Source: Xanthomarina maritima
GTDB taxonomy: Bacteria > Bacteroidota > Bacteroidia > Flavobacteriales > Flavobacteriaceae
Assembly: GCF_008084905.1 (NCBI RefSeq)
Contig: NZ_VSFC01000030.1
Span: forward strand, 1,478 to 65,477
Length of the DNA stretch: 64,000 bases
Direction of reading: 5' to 3'
Shown here: positions 8,810-17,566 of the stretch, piece by piece
Layout of the letters: each line of letters starts with the position of its first letter
Numbering within the stretch: position 1 is the first letter of the stretch
Position numbers and translations under genes: made by a program
The notes under the pieces: model-generated
What the model was told of the DNA's origin: nothing
Databases searched by the model: none
What the model saw: only the letters and a program-made list of their open reading frames with translations

Positions 8810-9907
8810 ATGAAGATTGCTTTATTAACACCCAATAAGTCTACTTATACGGAGACATTTATTCAAAATCATATTGATTATCTGCCATTTGAAAAGATTG
8901 TTGTTTATGGTGGTGCTTTTCCATATTTAATGACTAATGAGGAACCATCTTTAACATATAGAAGGTGGTATAAGTATAAAACGATAGTAAGGGATAAATT
9001 TGGGATAAAAACAGAAGCATTTAAAGCTCATTTATTAAAAAAGCATCTTCAAAAACATGATGTAGATTTGGTATTTGCAGAGTATTTAAATACAGGAGCC
9101 GAAGTCCAAGAGGTTTGTAAAGAATTAAAAATTCCACTTGTCGCTATTGCTTTGGGATATGAAATATCTCAATATCGTATTATTGAGCAGTATGAATCCA
9201 TGTATCAATCATTATTTCAATATGCCAAAAAGATAATTGTGGTGTCTAATCATATGAAAAAAAACTTATTAGCTTTACATTGTCCAGAAAATAAGATTGT
9301 TTATTCTCCAGCAAGTCCGAGCGAAGATTTTTTTGAATTGCAACCAACTTTTTTATCAAAGCAGATTTTAGCTGTTGGTCGATTTGTAAATAAAAAGGCG
9401 CCTGAATTAACGATTAAAGCCTTTTCTAAGGTGTTTTTAGAATGTCCAGAAGCGACACTGGTTATGGCAGGAGATGGGCCATTGTTAGAGGCCTGTAAAA
9501 TGCTTGTTGAAGAATTAAAATTACAAGAAGCAGTTGTTTTTAAAGGCCGGATTACCAGAGAGGAACACAAACAATTATTAGCAGCATCATATATGTTTGT
9601 ACAACATTCAAGAGTGGCAGAAAATGGGGATAGCGAAGGTACACCCGTTGCCATTCTTGAAGCGTCAGCAGCTGGACTGCCAGTTGTTTCGACTTTACAT
9701 GCAGGTATTCCGGATGTTATAAGAAATAATGAAACAGGTTTTTTGGTTAAAGAAAATGATGTGGATGAGATGGCAAACAAAATGATAGAATTGCTACATA
9801 ATAAAGAGTTGGCGATACAAATGGGGTCTGAAGGAAAAATTTATATTATGGAGAACTTTACTTTAGAAAAACATATCTCTATTATTGGTCAGGCTATTAA
9901 TAACTAA
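8810..9907 (+). CDS. Glycosyltransferase family 4
   Basis: This is a GT-B retaining transferase of 365 residues. The C-terminal donor domain shows LAVGRFVNKKAPELTIKAF, VMAGDGPLL and the E-x7-E motif in EGTPVAILEAS, then AGIPDVI and ETGFLV, which contact the nucleotide sugar. The N-terminal acceptor domain begins KIALLTPNKSTYTETFI, a start shared with the GT4 proteins at 20885 and 30225. No signal peptide is present; it acts at the cytoplasmic face. It starts five bases after the SDR gene. Sugar specificity is unknown. Confidence 0.93.
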   Translation: MKIALLTPNKSTYTETFIQNHIDYLPFEKIVVYGGAFPYLMTNEEPSLTYRRWYKYKTIVRDKFGIKTEAFKAHLLKKHLQKHDVDLVFAEYLNTGAEVQEVCKELKIPLVAIALGYEISQYRIIEQYESMYQSLFQYAKKIIVVSNHMKKNLLALHCPENKIVYSPASPSEDFFELQPTFLSKQILAVGRFVNKKAPELTIKAFSKVFLECPEATLVMAGDGPLLEACKMLVEELKLQEAVVFKGRITREEHKQLLAASYMFVQHSRVAENGDSEGTPVAILEASAAGLPVVSTLHAGIPDVIRNNETGFLVKENDVDEMANKMIELLHNKELAIQMGSEGKIYIMENFTLEKHISIIGQAINN

Positions 9908-9921
9908 ATGAAATAGTGATC

Positions 9922-10986
9922 ATGAAGCAATTTAGTATTAAAATATTAGTCTTTTTATTACCATTTATTTGCGCTATTGTTTTTGCTGGTTTTTCATATC
10001 AAAAATCTGGAGGGGACTTAAATAAGATTGGAAAAATATCTTATGATAAAAATTACAGATTAACATTTAGAGACGCATTTAATCAAGAAAAGAAATTTAC
10101 TGATTTTTCAAGAGCAATATCTGACACAATTACAAAATTTGATATTTTAACCATTGGCGATTCTTTTTCTGGACAGCAGCAATATGGGTATCAAAATTAT
10201 TTAGCATTAAATCATGATTTAAATGTACTTAATTTTAATTTTAATAGTTTTTATAAAGTTCGTAATTATAATCCAGTACATTTTTTAAGTGAGTTAATTA
10301 ATGGAGATATTTTAAGTAATTACAATATAGATTATATAATTATAGAAGTAATAGAAAGACGATTTATTGACTTTGTTTTAGAGGTTAATTTTGATTCATC
10401 TATTTCGCTTGAAGAAATAAAACTTATTAAAAGGGTATATCCTAAAACAGAAGAAACATTTTTAAAAAAAACAAATAATTTTTTAATTGATACCAAGAAA
10501 TATTATAAATATAAATTAGGTTATTTGTTTAGCCCAAAACCCTTTGATTCTGATGTATATAAAATGAATTTAGTAGAAAATATGTTTCGTGTAAATCTTG
10601 ATGAAATAACTTTTTATTATCAAGATATATCAAGTTTAAATCGTATTACAAAACGCAACATCTTTTTGTTAAATCAAGTACTTAACAATTTTAAAAGGAA
10701 ATTAGAAAAAGATAATATTAAACTTATTGTGATGCCATGTGTGGATAAGTATGATTTATATGCCCCATATATAAAAGACAATCCATTTCCAGAGAATTCT
10801 TTTTTTAATTTTTTAAGGAAAGAAGAAAAAGACTATCTTTTTATTGATACCAAAAAAGTATTAGAACCATATGTAAACAATGGTGTTAAGGATGTATTTT
10901 TTGCCGATGACACCCATTGGTCTCCTATAGCTTCTGAAATTATTGCAAATGAAATTTTCAGAGTTATAAAGAATGATAAAAAATGA
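9922..10986 (+). CDS. AlgX/AlgJ-like SGNH-fold protein, probable glycan O-acetylation
   Basis: The 354-residue protein has an N-terminal membrane anchor (about 5-25) and a periplasmic part. The TIGDSFS block puts the nucleophile serine of an SGNH hydrolase-like fold at S81. The late DDTHW block (D329, H332) supplies the Asp-His pair, as in AlgX/AlgJ and related acetyl-transfer proteins. The ATG at 9922 is chosen over a GTG two codons upstream. Codon use is very AT-rich with long Asn/Lys/Ile runs, unlike the adjacent GT4 gene, which hints at separate acquisition. It would move an acyl group to the exported glycan; a membrane donor protein such as the MBOAT at 27785 may serve it. Confidence 0.72.
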   Translation: MKQFSIKILVFLLPFICAIVFAGFSYQKSGGDLNKIGKISYDKNYRLTFRDAFNQEKKFTDFSRAISDTITKFDILTIGDSFSGQQQYGYQNYLALNHDLNVLNFNFNSFYKVRNYNPVHFLSELINGDILSNYNIDYIIIEVIERRFIDFVLEVNFDSSISLEEIKLIKRVYPKTEETFLKKTNNFLIDTKKYYKYKLGYLFSPKPFDSDVYKMNLVENMFRVNLDEITFYYQDISSLNRITKRNIFLLNQVLNNFKRKLEKDNIKLIVMPCVDKYDLYAPYIKDNPFPENSFFNFLRKEEKDYLFIDTKKVLEPYVNNGVKDVFFADDTHWSPIASEIIANEIFRVIKNDKK

Positions 10987-11052
10987 AATTATAGCTTTTT
11001 AATATGCTAGGGCTTTTTATGTTTTAACAAGAACTACAAATTTTTAACTTAG

Positions 11053-12654
11053 ATGATTGCATCTGTTCAACTTATTTCCAATTCAAAAAACAAGGTTGCT
11101 CTTGTTACAGAACAGCTTGATTTTAAATGTCACATAGTATTATATAAAGTAGAGGCGCTTAACACATTCAGTCGTTTTGATATAGAGATTACATTTCAAG
11201 AACGCATTCAGTTGTTTAGAAACCACGATTATACCTGGGTACCCATAGATAGAAACCGTATTGCTAATTGGTATGCCCCAAAAATAATAAGCTTAGAGAA
11301 TGGCGCCATTGTTCAGGCAAACAGGTCTGTTGGGATTTGGGAAGTGGATAAAAACAAGCCCCATGTATTACTATGGCGTTTTAATCCTGAAAATGCACAA
11401 CCTTATACAAAGTATTCGGAGGGTGAACATGACAAAACTATTTGTCAATCCTTTACTGATTATGATTTTTCAAACCCATTGGCCTTATTGTTTCCTAAAA
11501 ATAAGGGGTTGGAGGTGAGCAGGTCTATACATCCGTTCTCTGCTATTTTATGCTTTACAGATCATTGCGATTTTGATACAGTTACTAATTTAAAAGCCCA
11601 GCGTTTGTTTTTTAAAACACATGGGATTCAAATGACCAAGGGCTTTTTCTTAAATCAGTTTTCTAAACGTACTGATAATGCCTCCTTTGAAACGGATGCA
11701 GAAGAATTATTGGCTTGGAAAGCCGATGGGCATGAATTGGCTTATCATTCTTTATCGCAATCTATTAAGTCTGGAGACCTTGCCCTGTCAGATTTCAAAA
11801 ATTTTGAACCTCCGGTTGATGATCTGGTTACTTGGATAGACCATGGGTATCAGCCATATAATTTGTCGCTTTTTGAAGCCAGTGGCATGGAGCAAGAAAC
11901 TTATGCAGATGTTTTAAAAGAAAAAGGCATTCGAATTTTATGGAATTATATAGATTCTGGAACCAATACTCAGGGCGTTTTGAATCAAATAAGCCCAGAG
12001 CAGTTTACTTTAAAAGCTTATATAAAAGGGATTAAGGGGTTCGGAGTATTTAAGTTTTTGTCTCTATTGATAAAAAACATTCTTTTCTATTTTGTAAATA
12101 GTCCAAAACAAACAGCCCTTTATAAAGAAATGGCTGCTAATTTTAAAAAGAAACGATTTGTAAAGCTATTGGGGAACCTGATGGTCTTATTGCAGATTTT
12201 TATTCCTATTTTAGTTTTTTATAAGAAAAAAAAGCAGGCCGTTTATCCTTTAGCTAAATTCACGCCTTTGTTTTTTAAGCATCAAATAAAGAATACTGAA
12301 TTCATGATATTTCAAACCCTAGAGATGGTCGATTTAAAATATGGTTTAAACAAACGTAGTGTGGATTCTTTTATCAAAGAAAGTGGTGTTTGTATCGCAC
12401 ATACCTATTTTTCGGTGCCCTTAGCTTATCATCATGGAAAGTTGTTAGCTGAAGAAGGTATTGATTCTCAGGTCACAGAAAATTTTAGCTATTTAGGGGA
12501 GAAGATTTCTAAAAAGGCCATTTGGAATCCAACCTTAAACCAACTGGTGTCATATATGGGGCACATAGAGGATCTGGTGTTTAATATAAATCAGGAAGGC
12601 CAAATTTATATAACGACCAGTAATAACTTAATAACAAGACCTGTAAGTTTATGA
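11053..12654 (+). CDS. NodB-like polysaccharide deacetylase-family protein with altered metal site
   Basis: The 533-residue protein has an N-terminal beta-rich part (1-160) and a central deacetylase-like barrel. CFTDHCDFDT (D170, D173) matches the region of the catalytic/metal Asp pair. GHELAYHSLSQ matches the region where the family usually has H-S/T-x2-H, but here the second histidine is glutamine (Q236). A hydrophobic stretch at about 318-345 and another at about 375-392 could be membrane segments inside the domain. It may deacetylate an N-acetyl sugar, or be an inactive relative. It overlaps the FemAB-like gene by four bases. The fold call is moderate; activity is uncertain because of the His-to-Gln change. 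Confidence 0.65.
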   Translation: MIASVQLISNSKNKVALVTEQLDFKCHIVLYKVEALNTFSRFDIEITFQERIQLFRNHDYTWVPIDRNRIANWYAPKIISLENGAIVQANRSVGIWEVDKNKPHVLLWRFNPENAQPYTKYSEGEHDKTICQSFTDYDFSNPLALLFPKNKGLEVSRSIHPFSAILCFTDHCDFDTVTNLKAQRLFFKTHGIQMTKGFFLNQFSKRTDNASFETDAEELLAWKADGHELAYHSLSQSIKSGDLALSDFKNFEPPVDDLVTWIDHGYQPYNLSLFEASGMEQETYADVLKEKGIRILWNYIDSGTNTQGVLNQISPEQFTLKAYIKGIKGFGVFKFLSLLIKNILFYFVNSPKQTALYKEMAANFKKKRFVKLLGNLMVLLQIFIPILVFYKKKKQAVYPLAKFTPLFFKHQIKNTEFMIFQTLEMVDLKYGLNKRSVDSFIKESGVCIAHTYFSVPLAYHHGKLLAEEGIDSQVTENFSYLGEKISKKAIWNPTLNQLVSYMGHIEDLVFNINQEGQIYITTSNNLITRPVSL

Positions 12655-13721
12655 CCCATGTTTTTACAAAAGACCCTACCTGGTTAAAGAAATGGGATGA
12701 CTTCATATCAAAAACACCAAGAGGGAATCATTTATTATTATCTGATTGGTTAAATAGTTACACCACTTATGGTTTTGATTTTGAGCTGTGTATTTTTTTA
12801 GAGGATGAAACCATCATTGGTGGGTATGGAGCTGTAATTGCAAAAGCCTTGTTTTTTAAATTTTACATTGTTCCACATGGTCCTGTCTTTTCAAAAGGTT
12901 TTGAAAAAGAAATTCCCAGTTGTTTGGATCTTTTAAAGCAAAGGGCAAAAAAGCATAATTGCTGTTATACGCAGTTTAGTTTGCCTATTTCATCGCACCC
13001 AAGTATTCAAGAACACGTATATCACCCAACAAAAGTTGCAGTACCAGAAAGTCAATTTAGAGCTGGGAAGTTATTTGACCATGTTTATTGTTCCTATGGA
13101 ATTAATTGGATTGACTTTAATGATTGTAATACCTCAGAGGAGTTTATAAATCAGTTACCAGCTAAAACCAGAAGGAATATCAGGCTAGCGTATCGGTTAG
13201 AGGTTGAAAATACCTTGGTAACATATGAAAGTGAATTAAAAGCCGGCTACAGTATTGTGGAAGCAAATGCTTTGCAAGGAAATTATGCCTTAAGATCTTA
13301 TGAAGATATTAAAGCACAGCTTTTGTCCTTAATGTCAAAGGACAAGGGGTACTTTATGATTCTTAGACATGATAATCAGATTAAAGGAGCATCATTCTCT
13401 ATACAAGCAGGGAATTATATAACAAATATTTTTGGGGGTACTAAGAAAGGAAAACCAGACATTAAGGCAGGTTATGTCTTGCATTGGGAATGGATTTTAA
13501 AATCTTTTGAATTGGGTTTTAGCGGCTATAATATTTCCATGGGTGGCTCTAAAGGTGTTAGAGAATTTAAAGCCCATTTTGGAGCTCAAGAAATTTTTTA
13601 TGAAACGCCTCACTACTATCGTATTTTAAATCCTTTTATATTTAAGTTTTATAAAAAATCTTATGGTATTTTAAAAAATAATAAGACCTTCATTTCGGGT
13701 ATTTTAAAACGATTTAAATGA
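12651..13721 (+). CDS. FemAB/GNAT-like acyltransferase
   Basis: The 356-residue protein resembles the double-GNAT FemAB-like proteins of exopolysaccharide loci. It has an N-terminal half with WLKKWDDFISKTPRGNHLLLSDWL and GGYGAVIAK, and a C-terminal half with ILRHDNQIKGASF, GYVLHWEWILKSFELGFSGYNISMGGSKGVREFKAHFGA. The last block is the typical FemAB ending, where the chain of small residues and the FKxxFG motif close the site. Such proteins transfer amino-acyl or acyl groups to sugars or peptidoglycan; here a role on the glycan is likely. It overlaps both neighbours by four bases, linking it to the deacetylase-like gene and the small GNAT gene. Confidence 0.8.
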   Translation: MTHVFTKDPTWLKKWDDFISKTPRGNHLLLSDWLNSYTTYGFDFELCIFLEDETIIGGYGAVIAKALFFKFYIVPHGPVFSKGFEKEIPSCLDLLKQRAKKHNCCYTQFSLPISSHPSIQEHVYHPTKVAVPESQFRAGKLFDHVYCSYGINWIDFNDCNTSEEFINQLPAKTRRNIRLAYRLEVENTLVTYESELKAGYSIVEANALQGNYALRSYEDIKAQLLSLMSKDKGYFMILRHDNQIKGASFSIQAGNYITNIFGGTKKGKPDIKAGYVLHWEWILKSFELGFSGYNISMGGSKGVREFKAHFGAQEIFYETPHYYRILNPFIFKFYKKSYGILKNNKTFISGILKRFK

Positions 13722-14200
13722 TAAGGAATTTTATTAAAAAATTGCAATTAAAGCAAATTGATGTCTTTGTATTTGTCCTTGATAAGGAGATGTATCAGCC
13801 CATGTCCCTGCCTGAATATCCTGTTAAAGAAAGTCAAGTGTCTGACACAAAAACCCATTATAAATTATATGATGGCGAGGTTGTTATGCATAGAAGCACC
13901 TTATTTAAACGTATTTTTTTATTAAGATTAATCCATAAAAAAGGGCCTGTAATAGGAGATTGCTATACCCCTTTAAAATATAGAGGCCAATCTCTATATC
14001 CTAAAATGATTCATTATATTGCTAAGAATTGTTTGTTTGAAAAAAAAATAGATGAATTGTTTATTATTGTAGATACAACCAATAAAGCTTCGATAAGGGG
14101 GATTGAAAAAGCAGGTTTTTTAAAATATGCTCAAATAACAACGAAGCGATGGTTGTTATTCTATTTCAAACCTATTATAACTTATAATAAAAATAGTTAA
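13718..14200 (+). CDS. Small GNAT-family N-acetyltransferase
   Basis: The 160-residue protein has the acetyl-CoA-binding features of GNAT enzymes: YRGQSLYPKMIHYIAKN fits motif A with its R-x2-G/Q loop, and VDTTNKASIRGIEKAGFLKYA fits motif B (N-x2-S...E/K-A-G-F). It overlaps the FemAB-like gene by four bases. A deacetylase-like, FemAB-like and GNAT trio could free an amino group and re-acylate it, for example to make an unusual N-acyl sugar; this is inference from order. The length matches the family. Confidence 0.82.
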   Translation: MIRNFIKKLQLKQIDVFVFVLDKEMYQPMSLPEYPVKESQVSDTKTHYKLYDGEVVMHRSTLFKRIFLLRLIHKKGPVIGDCYTPLKYRGQSLYPKMIHYIAKNCLFEKKIDELFIIVDTTNKASIRGIEKAGFLKYAQITTKRWLLFYFKPIITYNKNS

Positions 14201-14226
14201 AGAATTAAAGAAAACTAATCAAATAC

Positions 14227-14922
14227 ATGAATGCCAAATTAACCACCACGTTTAAAAAAGCCTTATCTAAACTATTACCAGATTCTGAAAAGCTGAGATA
14301 CTTAGTCTGGTTGCCCAAACTAGAAACCTTTCATAAGGCCTATGGAAAAGATGTGAAGTTTTTAGCAAGCAGACATCACTTGTACGATTATATCAATCAG
14401 GTCTTAAACAATGAGGCTATTGCCTATTGTGAGTTTGGTGTGTTTAAAGGGGCTAGTATCAAGTATTGGTCTCAATTAAATACCCATGCCACATCTGAAT
14501 TTCATGGATTTGATACTTTTAGTGGCTTGCCAGAAAGCTGGGATAATTTTACAGGAGGCTTACAAAAAGGGTTTTTTGATGTGAAAGGGGAACTGCCACA
14601 TATTGATGATGCTCGTGTGCATTTTTATAAGGGGCTCTTTCAAGACACCCTTCCAGGTTTTTTAGAGGCATATCAATTAGAAAACACCGTGGTTATTAAT
14701 ATTGATGCTGACTTGTATTCTTCAACCTTATATGTTTTAACCATGGCACATGGTATTCTTAAAAAAGGATCAGTCATCATTTTTGATGAATTTTCAAGCA
14801 TGTTACATGAGTTTCGTGCTTTCGAAGATTACTGTAAGGCTTATAATGTATCCTTCGAAGTCTTAGCGGCCACAGCTTCTAAAAAAACTTATTATGCGCA
14901 TGTAGCTGTGAGGATTCTTTAA
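14227..14922 (+). CDS. TylF/MycF-type O-methyltransferase
   Basis: The 231-residue protein is a class I methyltransferase of the macrocin O-methyltransferase kind, a metal-dependent family acting on sugar hydroxyls. CEFGVFKGASIKYWS is motif I, FHGFDTFSGLPESW holds the acidic SAM-ribose contact, and VVINIDADLYSSTLYVL with VIIFDEF supplies the aspartates proposed to hold the divalent metal. It is separated by 26 bases from the GNAT gene and 39 bases from the next methyltransferase. It is a good candidate for O-methylating a sugar of this glycan, possibly the terminal cap sensed by Wzt. Confidence 0.86.
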   Translation: MNAKLTTTFKKALSKLLPDSEKLRYLVWLPKLETFHKAYGKDVKFLASRHHLYDYINQVLNNEAIAYCEFGVFKGASIKYWSQLNTHATSEFHGFDTFSGLPESWDNFTGGLQKGFFDVKGELPHIDDARVHFYKGLFQDTLPGFLEAYQLENTVVINIDADLYSSTLYVLTMAHGILKKGSVIIFDEFSSMLHEFRAFEDYCKAYNVSFEVLAATASKKTYYAHVAVRIL

Positions 14923-14961
14923 TATAAAAGAAAAGTTGATTATAGTTAGCATATAAAAATT

Positions 14962-15738
14962 ATGAAACAAAGAATAAAAAAGTACCTACCTAAATTTATT
15001 TTAAAGCAGTATTATTCAAACATAAATAAAAGAAGGTATTCCGGTAATGCAGTAGAATGTCCTATATGTCATTCTCAATTTAAAATTTTTAAAAGTTATG
15101 GAGTAGTAGAAAGAGAGAATGCCGAATGTTTAAAGTGTGGTTCTTTAGAACGACACCGCTTACTTTGGAAATATTTAAATGAAAAACTTAATTTTTTTGA
15201 AGGAAATAAGCCGATAAAAGTGCTTCATTTTGCACCAGAGCGAATTTTTTTTAATGAATTTATAAAATCAAATAATATAAACTACATACCTTGTGATTTA
15301 TACCCAGAATATTTTAATTATAATGAGCAGGTTCAAATTGAGAAAGTGGATATTACTTCAATCCCTTATGAGGATAATTCGTTTGATTTTATTCTTTGTA
15401 ACCATGTACTTGAACATATACCCAATGATAAGCTTGCTATGACAGAGTTATTTAGAGTCATGAAACCAGGAGGGTTTGGTATTCTTCAAGTGCCATTAGA
15501 TCCAAATTTAATAAACACCTATGAAGATTTTACTATTATTACACCAGAAGCAAAAGAAGTTGCTTTTGGACAACATGACCATGTTCGTGTTTACGGGTTA
15601 GATTATAAACAAAGATTAGAAAATGTAGGTTTTAAGGTATGTGTAGATGATTTTGCCCAAACTTTAACTAAAGAATCCTGTTTTAAATATGGATTAATTG
15701 AATCTGAAATGATCTATAAATGCAGTAAAGAGATATAA
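14962..15738 (+). CDS. Zinc-ribbon class I SAM-dependent methyltransferase
   Basis: The 258-residue protein repeats the layout of 2330-3121: a basic N-terminus, two CxxC pairs (C33/C36 and C56/C59) followed by GSLERHR, then a type 11 methyltransferase with LCNHVLEHIPNDKLAMTELFRVMKPGG. The Cys pairs suggest a structural zinc. The two proteins are similar in plan but clearly diverged in sequence, so this is an old paralogy rather than a recent duplication. It begins 39 bases after the TylF-like gene and ends 5 bases before a GT2 gene. The substrate is unknown. Confidence 0.83.
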   Translation: MKQRIKKYLPKFILKQYYSNINKRRYSGNAVECPICHSQFKIFKSYGVVERENAECLKCGSLERHRLLWKYLNEKLNFFEGNKPIKVLHFAPERIFFNEFIKSNNINYIPCDLYPEYFNYNEQVQIEKVDITSIPYEDNSFDFILCNHVLEHIPNDKLAMTELFRVMKPGGFGILQVPLDPNLINTYEDFTIITPEAKEVAFGQHDHVRVYGLDYKQRLENVGFKVCVDDFAQTLTKESCFKYGLIESEMIYKCSKEI

Positions 15739-15743
15739 CAAAT

Positions 15744-16730
15744 ATGAACTCTTTAGTTTCCATCATAATCCCATCGTATAATAGAGTGGATCTCATTAGA
15801 GAAACGCTAGATAGTATCAAGCAACAAACATATACCAACTGGGAGTGTCTTGTGGTGGATGATGGTTCTACAGATAACACCGAGGAGTTAATACAATCAT
15901 ACATAAAAGAGGATAAGCGTTTTAAATTTTTTAAACGACCTGTGTCAAAACCAAAAGGTGCTAATGCCTGTAGGAATTTCGGCTTTGAAAATAGTAATGG
16001 GACGTATGTGTTATTTATAGATTCGGATGATGTTATTACAGCTTGCTGTTTGAAAAATAGAATGGACTTGTTTCAAACCAATAAAGATTTAGATTTTGTA
16101 ATTGCAAGTACGGCATTGTTATATAAAGGAGATTTTAGTTTGAAGGTTTTAAATAGGGATCCATTATTCCCATCTACTAAAGCTTATTATTTAAGTTTTC
16201 TAAAATATGAATTACCATGGACATCAACATTAAGCGTGTTGTGGCAGAGAGAGGTCGTTAACTCAAACCCTTTTGATGAACAATTATTGCGTTTCCAGGA
16301 TATAGATTTTCATCTATCTGTATTGAAAAATGAATATGTGTTTGAACGCTTATCTGTTATTGATAATTATTATAGAGTAGTCCCTAATAAAATACACAAC
16401 AAGTCACATATTTTATCTGTACTGGATAATTTATTACTTTTTTTCGATAAGCATATTTCAGAAATTCTATCAAAAAAAGAAAATAAACAGGCATTTAGAA
16501 ACTTTATTTATTATTTTTTAGAGAATTATATATTTCCAAATTATCATTCTTTTAGAAGAGAAATAAAAAACCTTTTAAGTCGTATTTATAAATCTGGTTT
16601 ATATTCACAGAAGCAATTGTTCTTAATAAAAGCACAAGAATTTTTAGTTAAAACAAAGTTTCATAAAATGAAATATATAGGCATGTATCGATTAAATAAA
16701 GTTATTAAAAAAACACTTAAAAATTCATGA
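15744..16730 (+). CDS. Glycosyltransferase family 2
   Basis: This is a GT-A transferase of 328 residues. VSIIIPSYNRVDLIRETLDS, VVDDGSTDNTEEL and FIDSDDVI (the DXD equivalent) are all present, and KGANACRNFGFENS is the conserved donor-site helix. A longer C-terminal tail than the neighbours (about 60 residues, basic and hydrophobic) may seat it on the membrane. It overlaps the next GT2 by four bases. Sugar specificity is unknown. Confidence 0.92.
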   Translation: MNSLVSIIIPSYNRVDLIRETLDSIKQQTYTNWECLVVDDGSTDNTEELIQSYIKEDKRFKFFKRPVSKPKGANACRNFGFENSNGTYVLFIDSDDVITACCLKNRMDLFQTNKDLDFVIASTALLYKGDFSLKVLNRDPLFPSTKAYYLSFLKYELPWTSTLSVLWQREVVNSNPFDEQLLRFQDIDFHLSVLKNEYVFERLSVIDNYYRVVPNKIHNKSHILSVLDNLLLFFDKHISEILSKKENKQAFRNFIYYFLENYIFPNYHSFRREIKNLLSRIYKSGLYSQKQLFLIKAQEFLVKTKFHKMKYIGMYRLNKVIKKTLKNS

Positions 16731-17536
16731 ACACCAACTTAGTTTCAGTTATAGTTCCTTGTTATAACCAAGCAGAATACCTGGATGAAGCTTTAACATC
16801 TGTATTAGAGCAAACTTACACCCATTGGGAATGTATTATTATAAATGATGGGAGTGTGGATAATACTAAGGATTTAGCAGCGAAATGGGTTGAAAACGAT
16901 AATCGATTTATTTATATAGAACAGCAAAATAAAGGATTAAGTGAAGCTAGAAACTCAGGTATTCGTGTTACAAAAGGATTTTATATATTACCTTTAGATG
17001 CAGATGATAAAGTGGCCCCTAATTATATAGCATTAGGAGTGCAAGAGTTTTTAGATGATAAGTCTTTAAAAGTTGTGTATTGTCAAGCCGAGTTTTTTGG
17101 AGCCAAAACTGGGTTGTGGAATTTGCCAGAATACACTTTTAATTCCCTTTTACAGTCAAATAAAATATTTTGCACAGCACTTTTTAAAAGAGACGATTGG
17201 GAAAAAATAGGAGGATATGATTCAAATATGAAATATGGCCTCGAAGATTGGGAGTTTTGGATCAATCTTTTAAAACGTGGTGGAAATGTAAAAAAACTTG
17301 AAATGGTTGGGTTTTATTATCGTGTTAAAGAGGGATCTATGATTAAAAGTATGACACCAGAACAAGTTTCGTATTCTAATAATTATGTTTTGCAAAAGCA
17401 TAGTGATGTTTATATTAAAACTTATAACAAGCTTTTAGAAGCCAATAAAAATCTAGAAGCTTTATTAAGAAGTAGAAAACATGCTCTAAATTTATTAATA
17501 AAAAGAGTGTTTGGTTTTCATGTATTTAAACAATAA
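16727..17536 (+). CDS. Glycosyltransferase family 2
   Basis: This is a GT-A transferase of 269 residues with VSVIVPCYNQAEYLDEALTS, INDGSVDNTKDLA, the helix LSEARNSGI and the LDADDKV metal motif. YGLEDWEFWINLLKRGG gives the catalytic-base region. It closely follows the same plan as the GT2 at 7289, including the basic C-terminus. It overlaps the preceding gene by four bases. The transferred sugar is unknown. Confidence 0.92.
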   Translation: MNTNLVSVIVPCYNQAEYLDEALTSVLEQTYTHWECIIINDGSVDNTKDLAAKWVENDNRFIYIEQQNKGLSEARNSGIRVTKGFYILPLDADDKVAPNYIALGVQEFLDDKSLKVVYCQAEFFGAKTGLWNLPEYTFNSLLQSNKIFCTALFKRDDWEKIGGYDSNMKYGLEDWEFWINLLKRGGNVKKLEMVGFYYRVKEGSMIKSMTPEQVSYSNNYVLQKHSDVYIKTYNKLLEANKNLEALLRSRKHALNLLIKRVFGFHVFKQ

Positions 17537-17566
17537 ATTGCTAAAATTGATGACTTCACTTTTTAA

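Noticed and set aside
9301-9780. Open frame of 159 codons on the minus strand
   Set aside because: It lies antisense within the donor domain of a clear GT4 gene and has no family features.
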